A DNA stretch of 12,675 nucleotides from Acidobacteriota bacterium. GTDB lineage: Bacteria; Acidobacteriota; Terriglobia; UBA7540. Both the position numbers and the translations under genes were made by a program. The notes under the pieces are model-generated. The model ran no database searches and was not told where the DNA came from. It saw only the letters and a list, made by a program, of their open reading frames with translations. Shown here in pieces: positions 7,741-12,675 of this stretch (positions within the stretch are counted from its first letter, which is position 1; every line of letters begins with the position of its first letter). Location: NCBI GenBank assembly GCA_021827255.1, contig JAKAWO010000050.1:1-12675 (forward strand), written 5' to 3'.

Positions 7741-8210
7741 GAAAATTGCCAAAACTACCTCCCATCTCATGACCGTGCGAGGGCAATGAAGACACTTTGC
7801 CATCAGAAAAGTTGCATTATTGCTCGCGGTGAAGCAGTCCAACGAGCAGCAAACGAATCAGAACCCTCCAGGGTTCGAGCTTGATACCTTAAAACCTCGA
7901 GAGTTGGAAACTCCGGTGGCTTGGAATGAGCGTGAGGCGCCGTGCGATCCTCGGCTTGGCCGCGACTCAAGATTTTGGCATCCAAAGTAAATAGGGTTGC
8001 GGACCGGGGCACGGCAAGGTGCTCAGCGTGAGATTTTGCTTGCAAAGTCGCTCGAGTCCTGATATTTGGAAAAGTGCATTCGTATGTGCAGGGCTGAAGA
8101 GAAGGATTTGGGGCTTCGAAAGCGCGACCTTCCGAAGCTTAGGGATCCGGTTGCCCGATCCGTGCGTGAGGTCTGAATCTCTCGCAATAAAATGTCGAGG
8201 TTTTTCGGCG
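7741..8210. other. Intergenic stretch without a recognisable gene
   Basis: These 470 bases between the hsp20 control region and the TPR gene hold no convincing coding sequence. Open frames on both strands lack homology and starts. Two small features stand out: a perfect inverted repeat GAACCCT-CC-AGGGTTC at 7861-7876, and a weak plus-strand promoter candidate. The GGTTCGAGC in the palindrome resembles a tRNA T-loop, but no cloverleaf surrounds it. Confidence 0.5.
8040..8068 (+). promoter_or_regulatory. Weak promoter candidate for the TPR gene
   Basis: TTGCAA (8040-8045) and TATTTG (8063-8068) are separated by 17 bases on the plus strand, about 140 bases before the chosen start of the TPR gene. 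The match is mediocre and could be chance. Confidence 0.22.
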
Positions 8211-9548
8211 ATGAAGAAAATATGTGTTTCTCTAACGCTCTTAGTTCTTGCCGGCGTCACGGCCATGACGCCGGCGCAGGCCGATCCGGCTGGCGCTGGC
8301 GCGCCGCAAGCGGCGGCAGCCGCCAAGCAGCCCCAATGGAAGAGCCGCGCGGAATACGACGCCTTCGAGGCGTTCGTGAAGCAGACCGATCCGAGTAAAA
8401 GGCTCCCGCTCATCCAAGCCTTTCTTCAGAAATATCCAAACTCCGACTTCAAGGCCAACGCTTTGGTCGCTGAGATGCAGACCTACGTGCAGCTCGACAA
8501 TAGCGCCAAGGCGATTGCGGCGGCGAAGAAAGTCCTGGCCGCGAATCCGGATCAGTTGGACGCGCTAGCCTATTTGAGCTTCACGTTCCCTTACACCTAC
8601 AAACCCACCGATCCCGACGCCGCCACGCAATTGAGCCAGGGCTTGGCCGAAGCCCAGCACGGGCTCGAAGTCCTTCAGAATTTTAAGAAGCCTCCCGGGG
8701 TCACCGATGCCCAGTTCCATGCCTACATCCAGCCGAAGCGGGCGATCTTCAACACGGCCATCGGTTTTGCCAACTTTCAACAGAAGAACTACGCCGCCGC
8801 CATAGCGCCCCTTCAAGCGGCCATGCAGGATCGACCCAAAGACCCGCTGACCCTCTCGCTGCTGGGGCAGGCCTATATCAGCGCGACCCCGCCGGACTTC
8901 AACAACGGGATCTGGTATCTGGCTCGCGCCGCGGCGCTGGCAAAGGACGCCAGCAGTCCCAACGCCCCTCAGCTTGAGAAGTTTTATAGCCAGGTGTACG
9001 AAAGCCGGCACGGCTCGAATCAGGGCGAGAAGGAAGTGCTTGCCCAAGCCGGGTCGTCTCCCGCGCCGCCCGCCGGTTTTAATGTCACTCCGCCGCCCAA
9101 GCACAAGCCGACCGGCGACAAGAACCTCGACGCTTTTTATCAGCTGGAGGACGCCCTGATTGTCGGGGGTGACACCGCTCGTCAGAACTGGAAGCAGTTG
9201 CAAGACCAGCCGATCGGCTTGGTCGGGACCGTGGATAGCGTCCAACCCGGATCGGATCCGGGCACCACGCTGGTCAACGTGGACATCACGCCCAAGGCCA
9301 AGTCAGAAGCGGGCGTGTATAACATTCAGCTTCAGGACTCGACCCAGCCGGATGCCAAGCTCTTGCAGCCGGGCGATCCCGTGCAGTTTCAGGGAACCTT
9401 GGCGGCCTACACGGCGGCGCCGACCTTCTACTTGACCGTCTCTGACGCCAAGATTAATGCTGAAGTTTTGAGGATGGCGGCGGAGCGGGCCAAGGCCAAT
9501 CAGGAAAAAGAAAAAACGCGCCGGCCGGTACGTCGCCGTCCGACCTGA
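8211..9548 (+). CDS. Exported TPR-repeat protein with C-terminal beta-rich (possible OB-fold) domain
   Basis: The 445-residue product starts at ATG 8211 because this gives a clean Sec signal peptide: MKK, a hydrophobic core to about residue 20, and a cut after AQA near residue 24. An in-frame upstream extension to 8019 has no such features. GAGG lies about 12 bases before the ATG. Helical TPR-like segments occupy about 80-113 and 180-265, including ALLPLQ-like repeats such as NYAAAIAPLQAAMQDRP followed by LSLLGQAYI. A linker rich in Pro (282-300) leads to a beta-rich domain at about 333-413 (GLVGTVDSV, GDPVQFQGTLAAY, FYLTVSDAKI), which resembles tRNA_anti-like OB folds. The tail is strongly basic (RRPVRRRPT). 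TPR domains bind proteins; the partner is unknown. It is probably periplasmic. Confidence 0.82.
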   Translation: MKKICVSLTLLVLAGVTAMTPAQADPAGAGAPQAAAAAKQPQWKSRAEYDAFEAFVKQTDPSKRLPLIQAFLQKYPNSDFKANALVAEMQTYVQLDNSAKAIAAAKKVLAANPDQLDALAYLSFTFPYTYKPTDPDAATQLSQGLAEAQHGLEVLQNFKKPPGVTDAQFHAYIQPKRAIFNTAIGFANFQQKNYAAAIAPLQAAMQDRPKDPLTLSLLGQAYISATPPDFNNGIWYLARAAALAKDASSPNAPQLEKFYSQVYESRHGSNQGEKEVLAQAGSSPAPPAGFNVTPPPKHKPTGDKNLDAFYQLEDALIVGGDTARQNWKQLQDQPIGLVGTVDSVQPGSDPGTTLVNVDITPKAKSEAGVYNIQLQDSTQPDAKLLQPGDPVQFQGTLAAYTAAPTFYLTVSDAKINAEVLRMAAERAKANQEKEKTRRPVRRRPT

Positions 9549-9563
9549 TGCATCCGCCCATGC

Positions 9564-9576
9564 CGGGCTGAGCCCG
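9564..9576. repeat. Short GC palindrome after the TPR gene
   Basis: CGGGCTGAGCCCG is a perfect palindrome around a single G, about 15 bases after the TPR stop. It has no following T-run, so it is at best a weak terminator. It could also be a REP-like element left with the transposase fragment about 90 bases further on. Confidence 0.3.
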
Positions 9577-9667
9577 ATCGAACGGTGTCCAGCAAAACAA
9601 CTGGGCAGCGGATAGACACGCCTGATGGTTTTCTGACCGTGGGCTTTTGGGGGGATATTTGGGGGCA

Positions 9668-9787
9668 ATGTCGCATGTCCGACGGCTGCCCATTACGGAC
9701 CGAATCTTCTTTGTCACGGCTAATCTGCGACGGCGGGCGGGTGGCAGGAAGGCCGACCCTGTGGGAAATGACTGGAAAGGACCTTGA
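9668..9787 (+). pseudogene. REP-associated (Y1) transposase, N-terminal remnant
   Basis: A 39-codon frame from ATG 9668 to TGA 9785-9787 begins MSHVRRLPITDRIFFVTANL followed by RRR. This closely resembles the start of REP-associated tyrosine transposases, where a basic start leads into the first beta strand (RIFFVT). These HUH enzymes cut single-stranded DNA at REP hairpins. The intact enzyme is usually about 150-200 residues, with an HWH-type metal motif and a catalytic tyrosine, none of which is found here. After NLRRRAGG the similarity ends, so this is a truncated leftover. The assignment rests on the first 23 residues only. Confidence 0.5.
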
Positions 9788-9917
9788 CGCCGCCAGCGAC
9801 GCCCGCCAAGAGCCGCAGGCCGAAGTGAGGGAGATTCCGGACGTTCTAAGCACGCTCTCGGTCCCACCCATCAGCATGGACATCTACCAGTTTCCCGTCG
9901 TCGAAGCGGCGCAGTGA
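9768..9917 (+). CDS. Doubtful short ORF or gene remnant before the esterase
   Basis: A 49-codon frame (ATG 9768) encodes an acidic peptide ending SVPPISMDIYQFPVVEAAQ. The frame is open upstream to 9585 and overlaps the transposase remnant in another frame. Third positions are about 70% G/C and the residue mix looks protein-like, but I recognise no family and see no ribosome binding site. It may be the tail of a decayed gene lying 14 bases before the esterase frame. Confidence 0.2.
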   Translation: MTGKDLDAASDARQEPQAEVREIPDVLSTLSVPPISMDIYQFPVVEAAQ

Positions 9918-9961
9918 GCGGCGAATTCTAGATGACCAAAGACTCTCCGAAAAGGAAAGGG

Positions 9962-11086
9962 GTGAACATTACGGAGTTCGTTTTCGGAAAAGGGCGGGCG
10001 GTCAAATGCGGAATCCCAGGGTTAGCCCTCATGCTGCTCATGGCCGTGCAATCGGGTCTGGCGCAGGCGAAGACGGATGTTCCTCCCATTGTGCCGGGCG
10101 CAAAACCCGTCTTCGTAGAGCACGTTAAAATTTACGGCGAGGCGCTGGAAGGCAACCTTGAGGGCGACGCTGTGGACCGCGATGCCATCGTATTCCTTCC
10201 GCCCAGCTACATGAAGGACAAGCATCGCCGCTACCCCGTCCTGTATGCGCTGCACGGTTACTCCATTGGCGCGCAGCAATGGACCCACGAGATCCATCTG
10301 CCGCAGACGATCGAGGGTGCTTTCGCCCGGGGCGCCCAACAAATGATTGTGGTGCTGCCCGACTCGAAGACCCTCTATGGCGGCTCGATGTATTCGAGCT
10401 CGGTAACGACCGGCGACTACGAACGCTTCATAGCTCACGACGTGGTTTCGTATATGGACGCTCACTATCGGACCCTTCCCAACCGTTTGGCTCGCGGACT
10501 GGTGGGCCATTCCATGGGCGGTTATGGGGCCATTCGCATCGGAATGAGGCATCCTGACGTATTCGGCAGTCTTTACGTCATGAGCGCGTGTTGTCTTTCG
10601 CCGATGGGCTCGAGGCCGACGAATCCCGCCATGCAGAAGGGCATGGCATCCCAAGAGAAGGAAGTGGAATCGGTAAAGACCCCCGCCGATGCGGCTGGAT
10701 TGCCGTTCTTCGCCCGCGCGATGCTCGCCGCGGCCGCGGCATGGTCGCCCGACCCGAAAAACCCGCCGCTTTACCTGGATTTGCCCTGGAAGAATGGCGT
10801 CTCCCAGCCCGATGTGCTCGCCAAGTGGGCGGCGAACGCGCCCTTGGCGATGATCGACCAATACATCGATAATCTACGCCGCTATCGCGCCATTGCGCTC
10901 GACGTGGGCGACCAGGATGGCTTGCGGTTCGACATGATCAAGCTGCACGACGTTCTCGACAACTATGGCATCGCCAACAGCTTCGAGATTTATCACGGTA
11001 CGCATACGAGCCACGTCGCCTACCGCTTTCAGAACCACGTGATGCCGTTCTTTAGCCGTAACTTGTGCGAGAAGCATTGTCAGTAG
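9962..11086 (+). CDS. Secreted esterase, alpha/beta-hydrolase (esterase D / PF00756-like)
   Basis: Residue numbers count from the in-frame ATG at 9932. GTG 9962 is preferred as start because AAGGA lies five bases upstream and the N-terminus then forms a shorter signal peptide, with a hydrophobic core near 29-43 and cleavage near AQA-K47. The oxyanion-type LHGY is at 107-110, the nucleophile elbow GHSMGG at 192-197 with Ser194, the probable acid Asp327 or Asp329 in GDQDGL, and His361 in THTSHVAYRF. This is the order of the esterase D/antigen 85 family, which hydrolyses or transfers acyl esters; the substrate is not known. A long segment between about 220 and 300 may be a cap. The product is probably periplasmic or extracellular. 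Confidence 0.88.
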   Translation: MNITEFVFGKGRAVKCGIPGLALMLLMAVQSGLAQAKTDVPPIVPGAKPVFVEHVKIYGEALEGNLEGDAVDRDAIVFLPPSYMKDKHRRYPVLYALHGYSIGAQQWTHEIHLPQTIEGAFARGAQQMIVVLPDSKTLYGGSMYSSSVTTGDYERFIAHDVVSYMDAHYRTLPNRLARGLVGHSMGGYGAIRIGMRHPDVFGSLYVMSACCLSPMGSRPTNPAMQKGMASQEKEVESVKTPADAAGLPFFARAMLAAAAAWSPDPKNPPLYLDLPWKNGVSQPDVLAKWAANAPLAMIDQYIDNLRRYRAIALDVGDQDGLRFDMIKLHDVLDNYGIANSFEIYHGTHTSHVAYRFQNHVMPFFSRNLCEKHCQ

Positions 11087-11105
11087 GTGAAGCCGGCGCC
11101 TTCAC
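11087..11105 (+). terminator. Hairpin directly after the esterase stop
   Basis: GTGAAG (11087-11092) and CTTCAC (11100-11105) form a six-base stem with a GC-rich seven-base loop right after the stop codon. No T-run follows, so it is a weak terminator candidate. The tricorn pseudogene similarity begins at its last bases. Confidence 0.28.
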
Positions 11106-11705
11106 GTCACGCTCCACGCCGATTTTCCTTCCGCCCGTCCGCGCTGGGATAACGTTGCACACGAGCCGAAGCATCCTGGCATTTCTCCGCACGGTGTCCG
11201 CGCCGTCTTTCAGGCGCATGGTGATATCCTGACCGTTCCTTCAAAACACGGCGATGCCCAAGACATCACCCGGACGACCGGTTCCTGCAAGCGTTACCCC
11301 GCCTGGTCGCCCGACGGCAAATGGATTGCCGACTTCTCCGACGCGTCCGGACAATACGAACTTTAGGTCGGCCCGCAAAACGGCATCGGGGCGGTCCGTA
11401 AAATCCCTCTCGGCCGTCATGCCACGTATTTTTACCACCCGGTTTGGTCCCCCAACAGCCAATACCTCGCGCGAAGCGACATCGCGCAGCATTTGTGGAT
11501 GGTTAACCTGAAAAGCAACAAGCTCACGCTCGTAGCCACGCGCCACTACGACGAATCAGGCCCCCCTTCTTATCCCGCCTGGTCACCCGACAGCCGCTGG
11601 CTTGCCTACGCCAACGTCCTGCCGAACGAGCTACATGCCATTTTCGTCTATTCGCTTGCTTCCGGCAGGGCCACGCAAATCACCGACGGAATGAGCGACG
11701 CGGAA
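11103..11705 (+). pseudogene. Tricorn-type protease (S41 family), beta-propeller fragment, broken
   Basis: One frame reads through about 200 codons that match the N-terminal beta-propeller of tricorn proteases, large peptidases with TolB/WD40-like blades, a PDZ domain and a C-terminal S41 serine protease of about 1,050 residues in all. Landmarks are ISPHGVRAVFQAHGDILTVP, three blade motifs YPAWSPDGKWIA (near 11295), HPVWSPNSQYLA (near 11436) and YPAWSPDSRWLA (near 11571), and FVYSLASGRATQITDGMSD near the end. A TAG at 11364-11366 replaces a residue in the blade, in the place of ELYV. No start codon fits, and the earlier propeller, PDZ and protease parts are absent. The 3' side stops at a palindromic repeat. 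It is a fossil of a once complete gene. Confidence 0.85.
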
Positions 11706-11800
11706 ATCCCAAAGCGCAAAAGGGGATTTGCAGGGGAGGGCTTTGCCCTCCCGCTGCCGCCGTTGTCGGGGGGGGCGGGTTTCTAAACCCGCCCCTACAT
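11706..11800. repeat. Composite palindromic repeat (two hairpins)
   Basis: Two perfect inverted repeats stand side by side. GGGAGGGC-TTT-GCCCTCCC is at 11734-11752. GGGGCGGGTTT-CT-AAACCCGCCCC is at 11772-11795, preceded by a G-run. Such multi-hairpin units are typical of dispersed intergenic repeats. It lies exactly where the tricorn similarity ends. Only one copy is in the window. Confidence 0.65.
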
Positions 11801-11889
11801 ACCACGTGCGTCATTCCCGCGAAGGGCCTGCCTTGACCTTGCCGGGAAAGGGAATTTCGGCGAAGATTTTTTGTGCTACTATCTGGCTT
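11801..11889. other. Short spacer with an imperfect inverted repeat and hicB -10 candidate
   Basis: GTCATTCCCGCGAAGG at 11810-11825 looks like the end of a common dispersed repeat. TTCCCG (11814-11819) can pair with CGGGAA (11843-11848). TACTAT at 11877-11882 is a -10-like box ending seven bases before the hicB ATG; no good -35 was found and there is no Shine-Dalgarno. Confidence 0.35.
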
Positions 11890-12114
11890 ATGGAAATGTA
11901 CACGTACCCGATCACGGTCGAACGCGAGGGGCGCAAGTATTGGGCCTATAGCGAGGATTTTCCGGGCGTGTACGGCGTCGGGAATTCCATCGAAGAGGCG
12001 AAGGGCAGCATCCTTGAATCCATGAGGCTTTATATCGAGGAATGTCGCGCATCCCGCCGGCCCATTCCCCGCCCCCGCACTGTTTACACCGAAACGGTCT
12101 CGCTCGCAGTATAG
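11890..12114 (+). CDS. hicB: HicB-family antitoxin
   Basis: HicB proteins have a degenerate RNase H-like fold and neutralise the HicA mRNA interferase. The 74-residue product MEMYTYPITVEREGRKYWAY continues with SEDFPGVYGVGNSIEEAKGSI and an amphipathic helix LESMRLYIEE, the standard order of the family (Y-x-I-x-x-E, then D-x-P-G-x-x-x-x-G, then S-x-E-E-A). It has no C-terminal DNA-binding domain, as in the short HicB group. The start at 11890 is chosen because the frame further upstream runs through repeat DNA. A TACTAT box seven bases before the ATG and the lack of a ribosome binding site suggest a leaderless transcript. Its expected partner hicA lies on the opposite strand, tail-to-tail. Confidence 0.88.
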   Translation: MEMYTYPITVEREGRKYWAYSEDFPGVYGVGNSIEEAKGSILESMRLYIEECRASRRPIPRPRTVYTETVSLAV

Positions 12115-12115
12115 A

Positions 12116-12141
12116 CGGCGCGCCTCATTCGCGCCGCTTTT
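12116..12141 (+). terminator. Intrinsic terminator of hicB
   Basis: CGGCGCG (12116-12122) and CGCGCCG (12130-12136) form a perfect seven-base stem with a seven-base loop, followed by CTTTT. It begins two bases after the hicB stop codon. The hicA stop on the other strand lies in the loop, so one arm is part of the hicA coding end. Confidence 0.6.
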
Positions 12142-12343
12142 CGCTTCCAAGGAAATCCTGTTCCGTGAAACCTGCGTCCTTGAGGATGCGCAGAAACAGC
12201 CCTCGTGGAATATCACCTCAATGAACGGGCACGCTCAACAGGCGTCGCTGCTGATGCGCCAGAATCAGGTGAGAACCCGACTGTCGTGCCTCTTCGTAGC
12301 CGTGTTTGCGCAAGAACCGGAGCAGCTCTTTAACTTTCGCCAT
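12125..12343 (-). pseudogene. hicA: HicA-family toxin with an in-frame stop
   Basis: HicA is a small dsRBD-like ribonuclease that cleaves mRNA. The frame from ATG 12343 reads MAKVKELLRFLRKHGYEEAR, QSGSHLILAHQQRRLLSVPV-His, then TGA at 12220-12218, then GDIPRGLFLRILKDAGFT to a second stop at 12127-12125. Both halves fit the family: the G-S-H catalytic histidine is His25, and V-P-V-H-x-G/x-D-I-P-R-G with L-x-x-I-L-K-D-A-G forms the last helix. A full-length product would have 72 residues, normal for HicA; the stop leaves 41, without the final helix. AAGGAGG (12361-12355) lies 11 bases before the ATG. No in-frame restart exists after the stop. A single-base change (GGA or CGA to TGA) would explain the break. 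Confidence 0.8.
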
Positions 12344-12675
12344 TCGGGACCGGCCCTCCTTGACACGAAGCGGCCCGGCGCTTACGTCGGAAGGCGTCTC
12401 GCCTGCGCCTCCGCGCTAGTACCACCTTAAGGTATTTATAGTCCACCGGCGGCTTGACACCCACCACTCTGAACGCAGCGCCCAAGATGCGAGTCAGGGC
12501 AGCGTCCTGAGGGCGCCCCGCGCAGCCTCCTCGCACGAGGTCCCGAAGCCTAAACAAGTCCTCGTACTTGCCTGACGTCTCCGAACGGGAGGCGACTGCG
12601 GCGGCCGCCAGGAGGGGCGCGACTCGGCCCCCCACTTCAACAACCTCCCGTAGCGTTTCAAAAAGGTCGAATAGA
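12330..12675 (-). CDS. Unrecognised partial ORF overlapping the hicA start
   Basis: A frame open from the right edge runs for 114 codons to TAA at 12332-12330, overlapping the first 14 bases of hicA. Readable parts include LFDLFETLREVVEVGGRVAP, then SGKYEDLFRLRDLVRGG and a basic C-terminal tail with many arginines. I do not recognise a family. The upstream half looks like protein (mixed charged and hydrophobic residues), while the tail RRKRRAASCQGG is less convincing and may be read-through past an older end. The overlap with hicA and the location of its ribosome binding site inside this frame suggest coupled genes if the ORF is real. The N-terminus is outside the window. Confidence 0.4.
   Translation of the reverse strand, partial: LFDLFETLREVVEVGGRVAPLLAAAAVASRSETSGKYEDLFRLRDLVRGGCAGRPQDAALTRILGAAFRVVGVKPPVDYKYLKVVLARRRRRDAFRRKRRAASCQGGPVPNGES
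12423..12440 (-). promoter_or_regulatory. Possible promoter/operator upstream of hicA
   Basis: The minus strand has TATAAA at 12440-12435 followed at once by the perfect palindrome ACCTTAAGGT (12433-12424). A start of transcription would fall within or near the palindrome, as in an autoregulated toxin-antitoxin promoter. No matching -35 was found, and an open reading frame crosses the site. Confidence 0.25.

Noticed and set aside
7861..7885. tRNA-like T-loop (GGTTCGAGC)
   Set aside because: No acceptor, D or anticodon stems can be folded around it; the match comes from the palindrome.
8565..9245. 226-codon minus-strand frame opposite the TPR gene
   Set aside because: It lacks protein features, whereas the plus strand has a signal peptide and repeats.
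10022..10861. 279-codon minus-strand frame opposite the esterase
   Set aside because: The opposite strand encodes a complete catalytic triad, so this frame is a by-product of codon bias.
11680..12216. 178-codon minus-strand frame across the repeat and hicB
   Set aside because: It reads through the palindromic repeat and is antisense to hicB, with no recognisable content.
12218..12220. Recoding of the TGA in hicA (selenocysteine or a reassigned TGA)
   Set aside because: HicA has no selenocysteine role, no SECIS-like hairpin was recognised, and TGA ends other genes here such as the TPR gene, so a nonsense mutation is simpler.

Overview
The window looks like a chromosomal segment of a GC-rich Gram-negative bacterium. 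The style of the MreB, Hsp20, TPR and FecR-domain proteins, and the S41 tricorn-type remnant, suggest an acidobacterium; this is inferred from protein character, not from a marker gene. No rRNA, tRNA or CRISPR array was seen.

Left part (1-7618) is all on the minus strand. Read in transcription order it holds hsp20, a terminator hairpin, clpB, a small unrecognised ORF, a membrane-anchored FecR-domain protein with two Ig/FnIII-like domains, then mreB, mreC and mreD (mreD runs off the left edge). This is a heat-shock block (Hsp20 holds unfolded proteins, ClpB disaggregates them) followed by the cell-shape block that organises lateral wall synthesis. The FecR-domain gene is placed like the first gene of the mre operon and may act with it at the envelope.

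Centre (7619-11086): a divergent AT-rich intergenic region carries a near-consensus sigma-70 promoter and an inverted repeat for hsp20. To its right lie two plus-strand genes for exported proteins: a TPR protein with a C-terminal beta-rich (possibly OB-fold) domain, and a secreted alpha/beta-hydrolase esterase. Between them is a decayed fragment of a REP-associated (Y1) transposase.

Right part (11087-12675) is eroded. It contains about 200 codons of the beta-propeller of a tricorn protease, broken by a stop codon and cut off by a composite palindromic repeat. Next is an intact hicB antitoxin gene that may be leaderless, then a hicA toxin gene lying tail-to-tail with it on the opposite strand and interrupted by an in-frame TGA. 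A partial unrecognised ORF enters from the right edge and overlaps the hicA start.

I do not see strong evidence for a wholly new multi-gene system. The items most worth following are the FecR-Ig gene at the head of the mre cluster, the inverted and broken hicBA pair, and the hsp20 control region.
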